A DNA stretch of 64,000 nt from Pseudorasbora parva (taxonomy: Eukaryota > Chordata > Actinopteri > Cypriniformes > Gobionidae): the NCBI RefSeq assembly GCF_024679245.1, contig NC_090176.1:18221293-18285292 (forward strand), in the 5' to 3' direction. Positions 11,868-23,627 of this stretch are shown piece by piece. The number at the start of each line of letters is the position of its first letter. The first letter of the stretch is position 1. Under the pieces are notes generated by a model that made no database searches, was not told where the DNA came from, and saw only the letters and a list, made by a program, of their open reading frames with translations. The translations under genes were made by a program, and so were the position numbers.

Positions 11868-13136
11868 CAAGATAACAGGGGCGGCTGGTCTATTATGGGC
11901 GCTGGGGCGCCGCCCCTCCTACCAAGAATAGAAAAAAAAAAAAAAAATTACGTTTGAAAAAAACGTAACGTTAAGTGTTTTTCATTTTTGTCTGCCAGCT
12001 TCATTATGTGCCGCATAACATCATAAATGTGTAGTTTTATGCTCGCCGAGAAAGGGCGCCCACACTATCTAACCAATGGAGCGCTGATATGCGATAAAAC
12101 GTCACTAAATATGATCAATTCAACCAATCAGTGACGCGCAGTAATAATTCTCTGATGGGCGCTTTGCCTCAGCGCCCATCGGAGAATAACATGAGTTATT
12201 TAAATATTTAATATTTAATATTTAAATATACATGAGTTTGGTGTGGTCACGTGTGACGTGGCACGGTGCAGGGGCGGATCTACCGGGGTGGGGAAAACCC
12301 TAAGTCTGCCACCCCAGCAGTGTATCCCAAATTCCCAATGTATTAAATATAAATAGTTTCCTCTACCGATTTACATCAGCGGCGCTTCTGTGATGAGATA
12401 ATAGCAAGAAAATAAGTCTTTCTATTGTTGTTTAAACAAATTACTCAAGAACTGCTGATCTGTGATCCGCAACGCAACTCACCTCTACCGCCGGTTTCAC
12501 ACAGTCCGCTTGCAGTGTGTATTTATTTTTTTCCGTTCCCTTGTTTACAGATAACAGCTTTCACACTGCACACTGATGCGGTCCGGCAGTGCCTTCAGGA
12601 GCGTTGCGTCAGCACTGATTATTGAAGTGAAAATCTTATTTCACCTCAGATGCATATAATTGAAAGTCTTATCTGATAAATTGAAATCAGCCATAGATGT
12701 AAAGGATGCAGCAGCAAATATTAATAGGGAAAGAAAAGGGTTAAAAATAGCATTACTCTGAAACAAGTGCAGTTATAGCCTACATAAGATAAGTTACCAT
12801 ATATATATTTTTTTTAAAGTGCGTTTTTTTCTCTGAGCACATTCTCTGCAGTCCGAGCGATGCACTGAAGCTCACTCTCGCTCATGTCTGAGGTAAATCA
12901 TCAACACCATCACCACTTAGCCTACAGTAGGCTACATGTTACTTTTATTGAACTAAATTCATTACAATCGGCAAAAACGAATACGCAGGTTATGAACAAG
13001 AGCGCTCCCGCGTCCATGTTTCTCACACTGTTCGTGTGAATCGCAGCACAGTTCAGCGCACACACACACACACACACAAAATACAGGCAGGAACCATATA
13101 GACTGTGAAAAATAGGCAGGAACGCGCATCTCTTAA

Positions 13137-14460
13137 AGGGATCCCCTGGTGTTGAGACTTGTATGGCTTAATATAACATAAATGATGTCTCTTACTGAAT
13201 TATGTAGTAGAAAACCCATGAAAGATCTACGTTATTTTAAAAATCGATTTTATATTTGGACCATGGGCGGCGCCATTTTGTTTGCGTTCTAGGTTGATGA
13301 CGTAGAGTGGTTGAACTCCTCAATCAGCTGGCATTACCCGTAGCTATTTTTACCACAACGCAACTCGAAAATTGTTTCAGAGTTAAACAAAACCAATGAA
13401 TTCCTTTGTAATTATACTTAAAACACACTCAAACATACATGTGCACACAAACTCACCTACACAAGTCACAAACAGATCGGCGGGCGCGCACACGACAGGC
13501 TCTGTCTCAATCGAGATGTTGGGCTGCTCAGTCTCCACGACAGGGGCTGAATCTGAAATCGACCCTATACCCTTAAATAGGGCATTATTTGAAGGGACGG
13601 ACATTTGTAGTGTTGTCCGACACCATAGTGGACATGTTCGAGTGCAGTCATTCAGTCTCACGTTCCACCGCAATAACGAGTAAAGCCGATTTACAAACAG
13701 CTGTCCGACTTCACGCACTCAAACATACATGTGCACACAACTCTCTCGCTCACACAGACTCACACAGACTCACACACACCCCAACAGATCGGCGCGAACA
13801 CACACACACACCCCAAGAGATCGGCGCGAACACACACACACAACAGATCGGCGCGAACACACACACACACACGCACGCACTGCGCGCGCATACATAACCC
13901 TCAATCTATTCCCTGTACGTGTTGATATCCTGTTCAACACATCCTGTTCCCTAGATAGACTGTTGATAGTAGATTAACTATAATGCCTAATGTGACCAGC
14001 AGAGGGAAATATCTAGGTAGGACGATGGGATAAAGTAACGTGAGGAAGAGAGGCAGGATGTTTTGGTGATGATGCATGCGATTGAGACAGAGCAGTCAGG
14101 TGTGTGTGTGCCCGGCCGCCGATCTGTTTGTGACTTGTGTAGGAGTTTGTGTGCACATGTATGTTTGAGTGTGTTTTAAGTACAATTACAAAGCAATTCA
14201 TTTGTTTTGTTTAACTCTGAAACAATTTTCGAGTTGCGTTGTGGTAAAAATAGCAACGGGTAACGCCAGCTGATTGAGGAGTTCAACCACTCTACGTCAT
14301 CAACCTAGAACGCAAACAAAATGGCGCCGCCCATGGTCCAAATATAAAATCGATTTTTTAAATAACGTAGATCTTTCATGGGTTTTCTACCACATAATTC
14401 AGTAAGAGACATCATTTATGTTATATTAAGCCATACAAGTCTCAACACCATGGGATCCCT
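13137..14460 (-). mobile_element. TTAA-target DNA transposon, copy 1 (1324 bp)
   Basis: The element is flanked by TTAA (13133-13136 and 14461-14464), with termini AGGGATCC and GGATCCCT. The terminal inverted repeats are about 260 bp long. TTAA duplication is the mark of piggyBac and Kolobok superfamilies; the AGG... terminus fits Kolobok better, by inference. Internally there are three AGATCGGCGCGAACACAC units within CA-rich sequence (13786-13872). A 111-codon minus frame at 13383-13718 is identical in copy 2. Strand is set so that this frame reads in the element's sense direction. Confidence 0.8.
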
Positions 14461-14464
14461 TTAA

Positions 14465-14576
14465 AGAGGCCGCGCTATATTCCAGCTCTTAAAGGGGCCG
14501 CGCTATATTCCAGCTCTTAAAGGGGCCCCACTATATTCCAGCTCTTAAATGGGCCGCACTATATTCCTACTCCTGG
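14465..14576. repeat. Tandem repeat, ~28-bp unit, four copies
   Basis: Units of the form CTCTTAAAGGGGCCGCGCTATATTCCAG follow each other with small changes. The TTAA inside the unit is the site into which the 1.3-kb element 13137-14460 inserted, so the array was partly on both sides of the insertion point. Confidence 0.65.
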
Positions 14577-15222
14577 TGAATATGGACGTCCTCCAGGTAT
14601 GGTGTGATACTGGTGCGCTCTCAGGTCTGCATCACAGCTTTCACATTACCAATTTATCATACGAACTGTGCCCTGTTCTGCCCTAAACTGCTAGTGTAAA
14701 AACTCCCTTTATTTATATTCTTAAAATAAGAGAAATCACTGCTTATTCTGATTTTTTAAGCTTAGGCTTAAGAGACATCAACAAGTTATTTGAAAAACAT
14801 CTATGACCTTTGCAACATGTCTTGTCTTCATGCTCTGAGTATGGTTTTACTATAAACATACATTTGCATAAAGCATGCATATTTATCCATACCCATGTTG
14901 ATTAGAGTATTAAAAACTTGAAACATATTAATTTAAGGTAAATTAAGAACTGAGAAAAATGCTCTCCATTACAATTTGTAATTTTCCTCATCTACTGGTT
15001 ACTCCATCTAATAACAGTAACAATATTTGAAATCTACAAGGACACTCTAAATTCATACTTTAATAATTACATTAGATGCTATTTTTTTGTAAATCATTAC
15101 TTTGGTGTTAATGTAATAAATAAACAGCAGAAATTGTTCAATTGTTAAAATAAAAAATTTAAAACCACATTGTCCCTCAGCCCCCCCTACTTTTTCCATC
15201 ACCAGCCGCCACTGCAAGATAA

Positions 15223-15454
15223 TGTGTTACTGTCTCACAGCAGTTTGTATCAGACACACTACTCACAGATCGCATTAGTGAAGTGCCTACTGTTCAGAGC
15301 TGTACTGAAAGAAAAATGAGCTGTCACAAACCTAGAATAATGGTAAGTTTAAGTGAATTACACTTACTACAATAATACAAATAAACATGATTAAGGAAAT
15401 AAATAAAATGCGATGAGATCAGGTTTAGATATAAAAATGGAGTGTTCCGCTTCT
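15223..15454. other. Unassigned sequence
   Basis: AT-rich; nothing recognised. Confidence 0.3.
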
Positions 15455-16364
15455 AGGGCCCTATTTTAACGATCTGAAACGCAAGTGTCAAAGCGCGAAG
15501 CGCAAGTAACTTTGTGGACGGGTCTCGGCGCTGTTGCTATTTTCCCGGTGGGATAAATGGCTCTTGCGCCCGGGGCAAATCTAAAATAGGTTGGTCTGAA
15601 GTAGCTTCATTATTCATAGGTGTGGTTTGGGTGTAACGTGAATAAACCAATCAGAGCGTCATCCAACATTCCCTTTAAAAGCAGGTGCGCGAGTTCCATT
15701 ATGGATTGCTATTATTATGGCGTATTTACCAGGCGCACGCCAGGAGCGGTTCACAGTGAATTTTCTTGTAATTTTCTGATGTTCTTGTAAGAGCAGTGAA
15801 AGACAGATGTCCTTATATACGTATATGTCTTGCCACTATTAGGAAAACAGGTCTGATCCTTAATTACTACAATTAGCCTGAATAATTTGTAAGCTAGATT
15901 TATGCCTATTTTTTCACATCTTCGTGGCACACCACAATGATTTCCGTCATCTCATGTGTTAATATTTTTTTAGTGTAACAATTTATGATTTGCAAACATA
16001 ACTGTTGCATCTGTGTAGATTTCATGAGCAAAGTGTATGCACGTTGTGCACGCTATACATTATGGTCAAGCATGCGCCCTTAAAATAGCATAATGAACAA
16101 CGCGCAACATGCCACTGACTTTAGACTAGGTTTTTTCTGGTCAGTGGCGCAATTGTTTAATGGAACAGCAAAATAGCACCAGGGATTGTTTGCGCCGGAA
16201 CACGCCTCCTTTTTTGCGCTGAACCGCCCAGTGAGCGCAAGTTCATTCACTAGTTTAGTGACGTGCTTCTGTGGAGGGAAAAGCGCGCTTTTGCGTGGGT
16301 GCAAAATAGGAATGACATGCGTCGGTGTACAAAGTCAATTGCGCTGGGTGCAAGATAGGGCCCT
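15455..16364. mobile_element. Harbinger-like non-autonomous element, ~0.9 kb
   Basis: It starts AGGGCCCTATTTT and ends with TGCAAGATAGGGCCCT, an inverted match over about 12 bp and a looser match further in. TAG trinucleotides adjoin both ends, compatible with the 3-bp duplication of PIF/Harbinger elements. GCGCAA-type words recur near both termini. No transposase or Myb-like frame was found. Confidence 0.6.
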
Positions 16365-16503
16365 TAGTGTCAAAACTGTACATTTTTATTTTTATTATTA
16401 CAGTATTTGCCTGGAATTGATTAAGCAGCATTTGAGAGTATGAGCATACTTTTTTTTTTTTTTTTACCATTTAAAAACATTGCATGATGTGACCGACTGA
16501 AAG

Positions 16504-16830
16504 GGAATGTCTCGTATGTTACGTATGAAGGAGAGAACAGAGGCGTACGTCCTGTCGCCAGGTGCTGTGCTTCCGCTAGGAGGCAGAGCCACTAGTTCGG
16601 CTCCTCAGCAGAAAAAAAGCAATGATCTACCATTCCACTTCCTTATTTATACCCGCGCCACGGGGCGGAGCGTGGAATGCGTGGATCACATGCCAATCTA
16701 CATTGGCTAGTTTTTAACACACTCAAAGTAGATTGGTCTCTGAAACCAGATCCCAATTCGTCGGTCAGTTTCGACACACGTCTGTTCCCTCCTTCAGGGA
16801 ACAAGGGTTACATACGTAACAGAGACGTTC
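16504..16830. mobile_element. Short DNA transposon with inverted ends
   Basis: The right end, TTCCCTCCTTCAGGGAACAA then GTTACATACGTAAC and AGAGACGTTC, is mirrored by the left end GAATGTCTCGTATGTTACGT...GGAGAGAACAGAGGCGT with several mismatches. The terminal block is shared with 197-249. An internal TATTTATACCC phrase precedes a GGGGCGGAG box. Confidence 0.5.
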
Positions 16831-16839
16831 TAAACTTGC

Positions 16840-17543
16840 TTCTCAGTGGATCAATCATTACAGCATCATTTTATTTCGGCGTGTTGAGGATTTTGGTTAG
16901 GGAACTGGATGTAGGTTGGGGCAAAGGAAATAATTGCATCCAACATTTGTCACAGCTGTAATGTTAGGAACATCGATGTCCATTGGGTCCATGGACAAGC
17001 CATCCCCTCTCCCCTCATCCCCAAGCCAAACACTCATGCTTGATTTGATTGTCACAGTTGTTGTGAATCATAAGCCAAATCAAGTCTGTGTGACTAAATA
17101 TTTTCTCAAAACACTGGGTGCAGATACTTTTTTATCATCCTTCAGGATAGGTGATCATTTTAATGCTATTGGTGCCAATACTTCAGATTCACAATATTAT
17201 AGAGGCTATAAAAAATTACTATTGTGCCAAACAAGAACACAAAACACAAAATCAGATGCTCACTTTCTGATTATTTAGTTATTATCAACTGACAACACCT
17301 GATGTCACATTAGCTTTGCTTTCTCAGCCACAACTATTGTGTTTCACAGACACAGTTACAACAGCCTAAGAAATGCTAACACATGTACGGGACCAAAAGC
17401 CCAACTAAAGCAAATGCTTCCCTCCACAACGATGACTTCAAATGAACCATAAATCATCAACATCTAAACCTCTGTTAATTCTCATTAAGAGCCTTGTAGA
17501 CGTTTGACTCTGACAGAAATAGTCAAAGTGTCTCTTATATCTG
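16840..17543. other. Unassigned sequence
   Basis: Open frames of up to about 114 codons exist but have no recognisable domain and no repeat boundary. Confidence 0.3.
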
Positions 17544-17547
17544 TGAT

Positions 17548-17720
17548 TAAGGGCAGCACATTGGCTCAGTGGGAAATACTGGCTCCTCACAGCAAGAAGA
17601 TCCTGGATTGAATCCTGAGCCAGAGAGTATTTCCTTCGTCTGGTTTATCTCATAATCCAAAAATGTGTGAATTACAGATGATAAATTGTCTAAAGTGTCT
17701 AAAGGTGTGAGTGTATGTAA
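17548..17720 (+). mobile_element. DANA-like tRNA-derived SINE relic
   Basis: The start GGGCAGCACATTGGCTCAGTG has the box A type of a tRNA promoter, followed by CTCCTCACAGCAAGAAG and a degenerate box B (GGATTGAATCC). It continues with a GATAAATTGTC/TAAAGTGT block like the DANA family of zebrafish relatives. The middle is partly deleted compared with my memory of the consensus. Confidence 0.6.
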
Positions 17721-17784
17721 TATGTAATTGGGTTTTGAATTAATTTTGAATTAGTTAATAGTCATGTGTTTCAATAACTTTTAA

Positions 17785-19104
17785 AGGGATCCCATGGTGT
17801 TGAGACTTGTATGGCTTAATATAACATAAATGATGTCTCTTACTGAATTATGTGGTAGAAAACCCATGAAAGATCTACGTTATTTAAAAAATCGATTTTA
17901 TATTTGGACCATGGGCGGCGCCATTTTGTTTGCGTTCTAGGTTGATGACGTAGAGTGGTTGAACTCCTCAATCAGCTGGCGTTACCCGTAGCTATTTTTA
18001 CCACAACGCAACTCGAAAATTGTTTCAGAGTTAAACAAAACAAATGAATTGCTTTGTAATTGTACTTAAAACACACTCAAACATACATGTGCACACAAAC
18101 TCACCTACACAAGTCACAAACAGATCGGCGGGCGCGCACACACACACCTGACTGCTCTGTCTCAATCGCATGCATCATCACCAAAACATCCTGCCTCTCT
18201 TCCTCACGTTACTTTATCCCATCGTCCTACCTAGATATTTCCCTCTGCTGGTCACATTAGGCATTATAGTTAATCTACTATCAACAGTCTATCTGGGGAA
18301 CAGGATGTGTTGAACAGGATATCAACAAAGGGAATAGATTGAGGGTTATGTATGCGCGCGCAGTGCGTGCGTGTGTGTGTGTGTTCGCGCCGATCTGTTG
18401 GGCTGGGTGTGTGTTCGCGCCGATCTGTTGGTGTGTGTGTGTGTTGCTGTGTTCGCGCCGATCTGTTGGGGTGTGTGTGAGTCTGTGTGAGAGAGAGAGT
18501 TTGTGTGCACATGTATGTTTGAGTGCGTGAAGTCGGACAGCTGTTTGTAAATCGGCTTTACTCGTTATTGCGGTGGAACGTGAGACTGAATGACTGCACT
18601 CGAACATGTCCACTATGGTGTCGGACAACACTACAAATGTCCGTCCCTTCAAATAATGCCCTATTTAAGGGTATAGGGTCGATTTCAGATTCAGCCCCTG
18701 TCGTGGAGACTGAGCAGCCCAACATCTCGATTGAGACAGAGCCTGTCGTGTGCGCGCCCGCCGATCTGTTTGTGACTTGTGTAGGTGAGTTTGTGTGCAC
18801 ATGTATGTTTGAGTGTGTTTTAAGTATAATTACAAAGGAATTCATTGGTTTTGTTTAACTCTGAAACAATTTTCGAGTTGCGTTGTGGTAAAAATAGCTA
18901 CAGGTAATGCCAGCTGATTGAGGAGTTCAACCACTCTACGTCATCAACCTAGAACGCAAACAAAATGGCGCCGCCCATGGTCCAAATATAAAATCGATTT
19001 TTAAAATAACGTAGATCTTTCATGGGTTTTCTACTACATAATTCAGTAAGAGACATCATTTATGTTATATTAAGCCATACAAGTCTCAACACCATGGGAT
19101 CCCT
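17785..19104 (+). mobile_element. TTAA-target DNA transposon, copy 2 (1320 bp), inverted relative to copy 1
   Basis: The element is flanked by TTAA (17781-17784 and 19105-19108), with termini AGGGATCC and GGATCCCT. It is the same element as 13137-14460 in the opposite orientation: its right half matches the left half of copy 1 base for base at diagnostic sites such as TAGTAG and TTTTAAAAAT. The 111-codon frame (18523-18858, + strand) is identical to that in copy 1. Differences lie mainly in the CA-rich AGATCGGCGCGAACAC units (18385-18475). Confidence 0.8.
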
Positions 19105-19287
19105 TTAAAAAGAAAAAGCAGTAGCTCGCCAAACATGAAAAAAGAAGGAAAAGATAACAAAGTAAAGGCTACATATACGTTAAAGTCAGTTTGCTCACAG
19201 GCTCCATGCTGGGCAAGACCATAAAACCCTCGTTGTTGTATAATTGAATTGAAGAAACAGAAATTAATTACAGTCATGGATTAAATA

Positions 19288-19540
19288 CATTTACATTTAA
19301 TCATTTAGCAGACACGTTGCAAAAAAGGGGAGAGCAATAGAAGCAACGAAACAAACAAGAAGCTGTAAGAAGTCTCAGTTAATTAAGCACAGTACAGTTT
19401 TTTTTTTTTTTTTTGGACAAACAAACAAAAATTAATGGATAGTGCTATTCTTTATTGGTCAGGTGCAATTGGAAGAGATGTGTCTTAAGATGTTTTTTAT
19501 ACAGACTCGGCAGCACGAATTGAGATCGGCAGGAACATAG
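19288..19540 (+). repeat. Abundant teleost interspersed repeat, relic
   Basis: The sequence CATTTAATCATTTAGCAGACA, and later TTGGAAGAGATGTGTCTTAAG with GCAGCACGAATTGAGATCGG, matches from memory a very common fish repeat that begins TTCATTTAGCAGACGC and ends near a GCTCGGATTGAG box. Several parts are missing and a T-run interrupts it. Confidence 0.45.
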
Positions 19541-20541
19541 ATAAACAGGATAAATAGAACAAAAAGGTGTAAACACTAACTCCATCGAGAACGGACAAAC
19601 ACTGAGTGAAGGGGAGGGACTTAAATACACATCAGTAGGGTTGCACCAACTGCTTGTAAGTTCTTTCACAAATTGTAATGTAAAGTCCACACTATAGAGG
19701 CTTACTAACTACTAGCTGGTTTGTAACTAAATCTGTACTTTGTTTCAGTTGCGCCATTTGTTTTTAAGGCAGACCGTAACTAGCAGGTCGTAAGTTCTCC
19801 GTAAAGTAATGCATAGTCGCATAATAGGGTGTTTACCCTCAAAGAACCTATAGCAGCCTTCAAACACGTGAGCAAAGTTGAAATGCAGTGCGTTTCAGTT
19901 TATCCTTCATTCGAACTACTTTTGCCTCACGTAACTAATGGTAAAAATTTGTTTCCATTATTTATAATTCTTAATAATTAATAACATAAGTACATTCAGA
20001 AACATTCAGTATTTGAAACAAAAATGTATAAAGATCAATAAATAGATACTGAAACTAAACAAAAAAAAAACATAAGAAATAACAGACGGTTAAGTGGAAA
20101 GGTTTATAAGGGTTTGAGTGATTGTCGATATCGATAACATTAGAAAATATATATTTAATCTGCAACATAAAGATATATGTGGCCTTTACGTTTTAAATGC
20201 ATCATTGTGTAAAAAAAAACATGAGGAGAGTTGGAAGATCAGTGTGCTAGTTCTTTTCTCTCCAAGCTGGCAGAATTGAAGTATAAATTACTTAAATCAA
20301 AATGTAGAGTGTGTGTATGAGGATGTTAACTGTGACCAGATGGACAGGCCAGTTTACGATGACAGGATGCATGTAATACAGACGCAATTATGCACTAATA
20401 AAGAGGCAATTATGCTAGCATGTCACAAAACTTTACTTTTTACACACTCAAAAGCAAGTTATTTTTTTCACAAAAGGAGTACATACTTTTAGGGCATGGA
20501 CTAAATAGAAAAAAATTGGGATGCAGCAAATGTCTCTTGAG
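19541..20541. other. Unassigned sequence
   Basis: AT-rich, no supported gene. Apparent frames are short and without domains. Confidence 0.3.
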
Positions 20542-20545
20542 TTAA

Positions 20546-21410
20546 AGGACAACTCCGTCGAGAAATGAACCTAGGGGTAATTAACAGATGGTTACAGAGT
20601 AGATCATTCTCTGGGATGTGTTTTCATGGAAATCGAATGTAAAGAGTTGTATCTCTAAAAACAGATTAGCTTATAACGCTAGTATATGGTAGCCTGACGT
20701 GGTCATACTCAATTCTAGTCAGAATATTATGAGTCTGAAACTGCTCCATTGGGCTGTGATTATGAGGCGTGTTTTAACCGAACCAGGAAAGACATCAATA
20801 GGATAGACCTACAACCTCTGCTCTGCACCTCTGAACTTCAACTGCACTGTGTTGCCAAGTCCGCATTTTTTTCCCCGTGGGTTGTTTTCTATGTGTGCAG
20901 GTTTAAGCGACTATTATGTGATATAGACCCATGAGTGCGAATTTTAGCAGGCAACCTTGCCAAAATAACACACATTTTACCCCCCAAACAGTTTCTGTTC
21001 GGGGATAATTACTCCTCTATGGAGCAAGGCCAGACCGAACTGCTCGACCTAAAAAATTTGTGGGTGGGGCTAAGTTCGGCTGGCATCCAGGCTAAGTATA
21101 TGGGGCAGAGTAAGTGAAATTAAATCGCTAGTTAATACCACCAACAAGGCTGAAAACTAAACTAGCCTCACACTAACACAGTAGCATAATGAGGGTCCCT
21201 ACATGCAAACCGAATCATTGAGAACTTTGTAAGAGTACAAACAGTTTAATAAGAAGATACTTTATAAACACAGAGCATTACGTGTTCACGGACAGGCGCC
21301 ATCTTGGAAAACAGTCTCGACTTGTCGAGCCACGAGCGCTGTTCTAAGTGATGAATCTGTTTTTAGAGACAAAACTCTTTACATTCAATTTTCATGAAAA
21401 TTTGAAACGA
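20546..21410. mobile_element. TTAA-type element with inverted arms, right end eroded
   Basis: The left end follows TTAA (20542-20545) and starts AGGACAACTCCGTCGAG. The arm at about 20615-20670 (TTTTCATGGAAATCGAATGT...CTCTAAAAACAGATTA) is mirrored at about 21350-21405. The expected terminal AGGACAAC at the right is not seen. No transposase. Confidence 0.55.
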
Positions 21411-21654
21411 TTTTCAATTGTGTATGGGATTGCTGAGCTGGGGAAGAGTTTGTGAAACAATGACAGACACATTTGCGCTCACTGCAGCTGGAGCCAGGCT
21501 TTTAAATAAACACAAAAGAGTGCTTTCAGACAGTAAAATTTAGAAAAAAAATACTGCCATTATCTGGTAGGCTAGCATGGTTTATAATTGTTATAATAAA
21601 ATTGCACACATATGTCTAACATTTGCAATTGTTTATCATTTGTTTAAAACTGGG

Positions 21655-21830
21655 ATGGGCAAACACTGTCCTGTGGAATTTAACTCCAACCCTAGTTAAA
21701 CTGAACCAGCTAAATAAGGGCAGAATCTGAAATCGCCCCCAAACCCTGAATCACTATTCCCTACCTTAGTCCACTAATACAGACTTGATGTGTGAATGAA
21801 AACGAGTGAGCGAAATCGGACAGCCGTTGA
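21655..21830. repeat. Fragments of two MITEs
   Basis: GGGCAAACACTGTCCTGTGG and TAACTCCAACCCTAGTTAAAC look like one half of a hAT MITE of the 37179-37358 type. The adjoining CAGAATCTGAAATCGCCCCC resembles the block at about 13547 inside the TTAA elements. Both are truncated where the Tc1 relic begins. Confidence 0.4.
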
Positions 21831-21837
21831 GCAGACA

Positions 21838-22712
21838 TGTGGGCGAAAATTCCTTGTTGATGCTAGAGGTCAAGCTGATAGAAGAGCAACTTTGACTGAA
21901 ATAACCACTCGTTACAACCGAGGAATGCAGCAAAGCATTTGTGAAGCCACATCATGAACAGCCTTGAGGCGGATGGGCTACAACAGCCGAAGACCCCACC
22001 GGGTACCACTCCATTACAAATAGGAAAAAGAGGCTACAATTAGCACGAGTTCACCAAAATTGGACAGCTGAAGGCAGGAAAAATGTTGCCTGGTCTGATG
22101 AGTCTCGATTTCTGTTGAGGCATTCAGATGGTAGAGCCAGAATTTGGCATAAACAGAATAAGAACATGGATCCATCATGCCTTGTTACCACTGTGCAGGC
22201 TGCTGGTGGTGGTGTAATGGTGTGGGGGATGTTTTCTTGGCACACTTTAGGACCCTTAGGGCTAATTGGGCATCGTTTAAATGCCACGGCCTACCTGAGC
22301 ATTGTTTCTGACTATGTCCATCCCTTTATGACCACCATGTACCCATCCTCTGATGGCTACTTCCAGCAGAATAATGCACCATGTTACAAAGCTCGAATCA
22401 TTTCAAATTGGTTTCTTGAACATGACAATGAGTTTACTGTACTAAAATGGCCCCCACAGTCACCAGATTCCAACCCAATAGAGCATCTTTAGGATGTGGT
22501 GTAACGGGAGCTTCGTGCCCTGGATGTGCATCCCACAAATCTCCATCAACTTCAAGATGCTATCCTATCAATATGGGCCAACATTTCTAAAGAATGCTTT
22601 CAGCACCTTGATGAATCAATGCCATGTAGAATTAAGGCAGCTCTGTAGGCAAAAGGGGGTCAAACACAGTATTAGTATGGTGTTCCTAATAATGCTTTAG
22701 GTGAGTGTACAT
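21838..22712 (+). pseudogene. Tc1/mariner transposase relic
   Basis: The encoded enzyme would be a DDE cut-and-paste transposase. Readable blocks follow the Tc1 order: a helix-turn-helix-side TRYNRGMQQS block near 21910, GYNSRRP near 21975, then a long frame at 22115-22492 with ARIWHK, GGGVMVWG, GYFQQNNAPC (where family members have the second catalytic D as QQDNAPC) and PPQSPDSNPIEHL (the E of DDE). Stops and frame changes interrupt the first third, and a stop follows EHL. The D-to-N change in the second triad position means the enzyme would be dead even if translated. The right end GTTCCTAATAATGC...AGGTGAGTGTA fits a Tc1 terminus; the left terminus is missing. Confidence 0.8.
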
Positions 22713-23315
22713 ATAGCACACAACATGTTGAAGATTAAAGAATAGGCTGTTAGTTTATTAAATGTTAAGTTATTTCCCCACAAAAGCAGTTTATTCAGAG
22801 TAGTGAAGCCTCTCCTCCATTGACATCCATGAAAAAAGTCCTGTGCAGGACTGTTTTTTAAGTCCCGCTCCCGCTGGGGTTATATTCAGCACCCACCTGC
22901 TCCTGTTCATAAAGGTCAGGAACATGATATTCAATGACAGACTGCTCCCGTTCAAATTATACCAGAGTTACTGACCGCAACTGTGTTTGAATGCAGGCCT
23001 CTATCTCCTTCCCTGCACAGCACAAGCAGTTACACTTTTTAGAGTTACACTTTTTTTTTTTTTTGATAAGGTTGCAGGTTTGGCTTCCAATGGCTTGTTG
23101 ATGATCAATAGATAGAAGCCACAAGCAGGTTTTTACCAGTGTTGGAGCTAAACTCTGCAGGATGTCCCTCAAGAACCGAGTTTGCCTTTCCAAACTATCA
23201 AATAAAAAATATATTAAAATAGCATTATTATATTTATGTTTTCATTTTTCTTTCTCTTAACATGCGCAAAATGTTTTGATTGATTGACTGATCTAGTTCT
23301 TCATGGTCACCACAG
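22713..23315. other. Unassigned and repeat-derived sequence upstream of the nectin-like exons
   Basis: A stretch at about 23125-23180 (GTGTTGGAGCTAAACTCTGCAGGA) is a fragment of the hAT MITE type seen complete at 37179-37358. The last 20 bases before 23316 are the splice acceptor of the first nectin-like exon. Confidence 0.35.
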
Positions 23316-23627
23316 ACACGAGCCCTGTGAATGCGAGCGTGACTGTGGATGCAGTCCCTGTGGCTAGACGCTCTGAGGTTACTTTGGCGACCTGCACATC
23401 TTCTACAGTACAATCGGCTGCTGAGGTGTCATGGGTTTTGGGCACTTTGTCTGATTCTGTGAAGGTATCGACCAACACTGTGAAACATCTGGATGGGACG
23501 TTTACGGTCACAAGCAATCTGATTGCTACACCAACTGTACAGATGAATCAACAGCTTGTAAAGTGTGTGATCAGACATGCCACAATGAAAAAGGACCAGG
23601 AAATTGATCACAAGATCATTGTGCACT
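23316..23627 (+). CDS. Nectin-like adhesion protein, Ig2-domain exon (partial gene)
   Basis: This exon of 104 codons is bounded by CACCACAG before 23316 and by GTAAGT at 23628, with phase 1 at both ends as usual for Ig-domain exons. The peptide has the marks of a constant-type Ig fold: a first cysteine in LATCTSS, the core tryptophan in VSWVLG, and the second cysteine in LVKCVIRH, followed by a KDQEIDHKI strand. That CV-xH-xxxxKD pattern and the join to a Y-PPQ start in the next exon match nectins (PVR family), cell-surface proteins that pair through their V domain at adherens junctions. The V-domain and signal-peptide exons are not visible upstream; they may lie outside the window or be lost. 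The fit to nectin is from family knowledge; which member it is cannot be decided. Confidence 0.7.

Larger units (their letters stand above)
11876..15214. mobile_element. hAT element of 3.3 kb with nested insertions
   Basis: It begins CAGGGGCGGCTGGT and ends ACCAGCCGCCACTG, and is flanked by the exact 8-bp duplication CAAGATAA (11868-11875 and 15215-15222). It contains a second hAT-like left end (CAGGGGCGGATCTACCGGGG, near 12270), the TTAA element at 13137-14460, and a tandem array just after it. No intact transposase is visible; frames inside are short. Confidence 0.8.

Noticed and set aside
17548..17620. Functional tRNA gene
   Set aside because: Box A and B are present only in degraded SINE form and no cloverleaf can be drawn.
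13383..18858. Identical 111-codon frames in the two TTAA elements as a conserved gene
   Set aside because: The DNA itself is near-identical because the copies are recent; the peptide has no domain, so identity is not evidence of coding.
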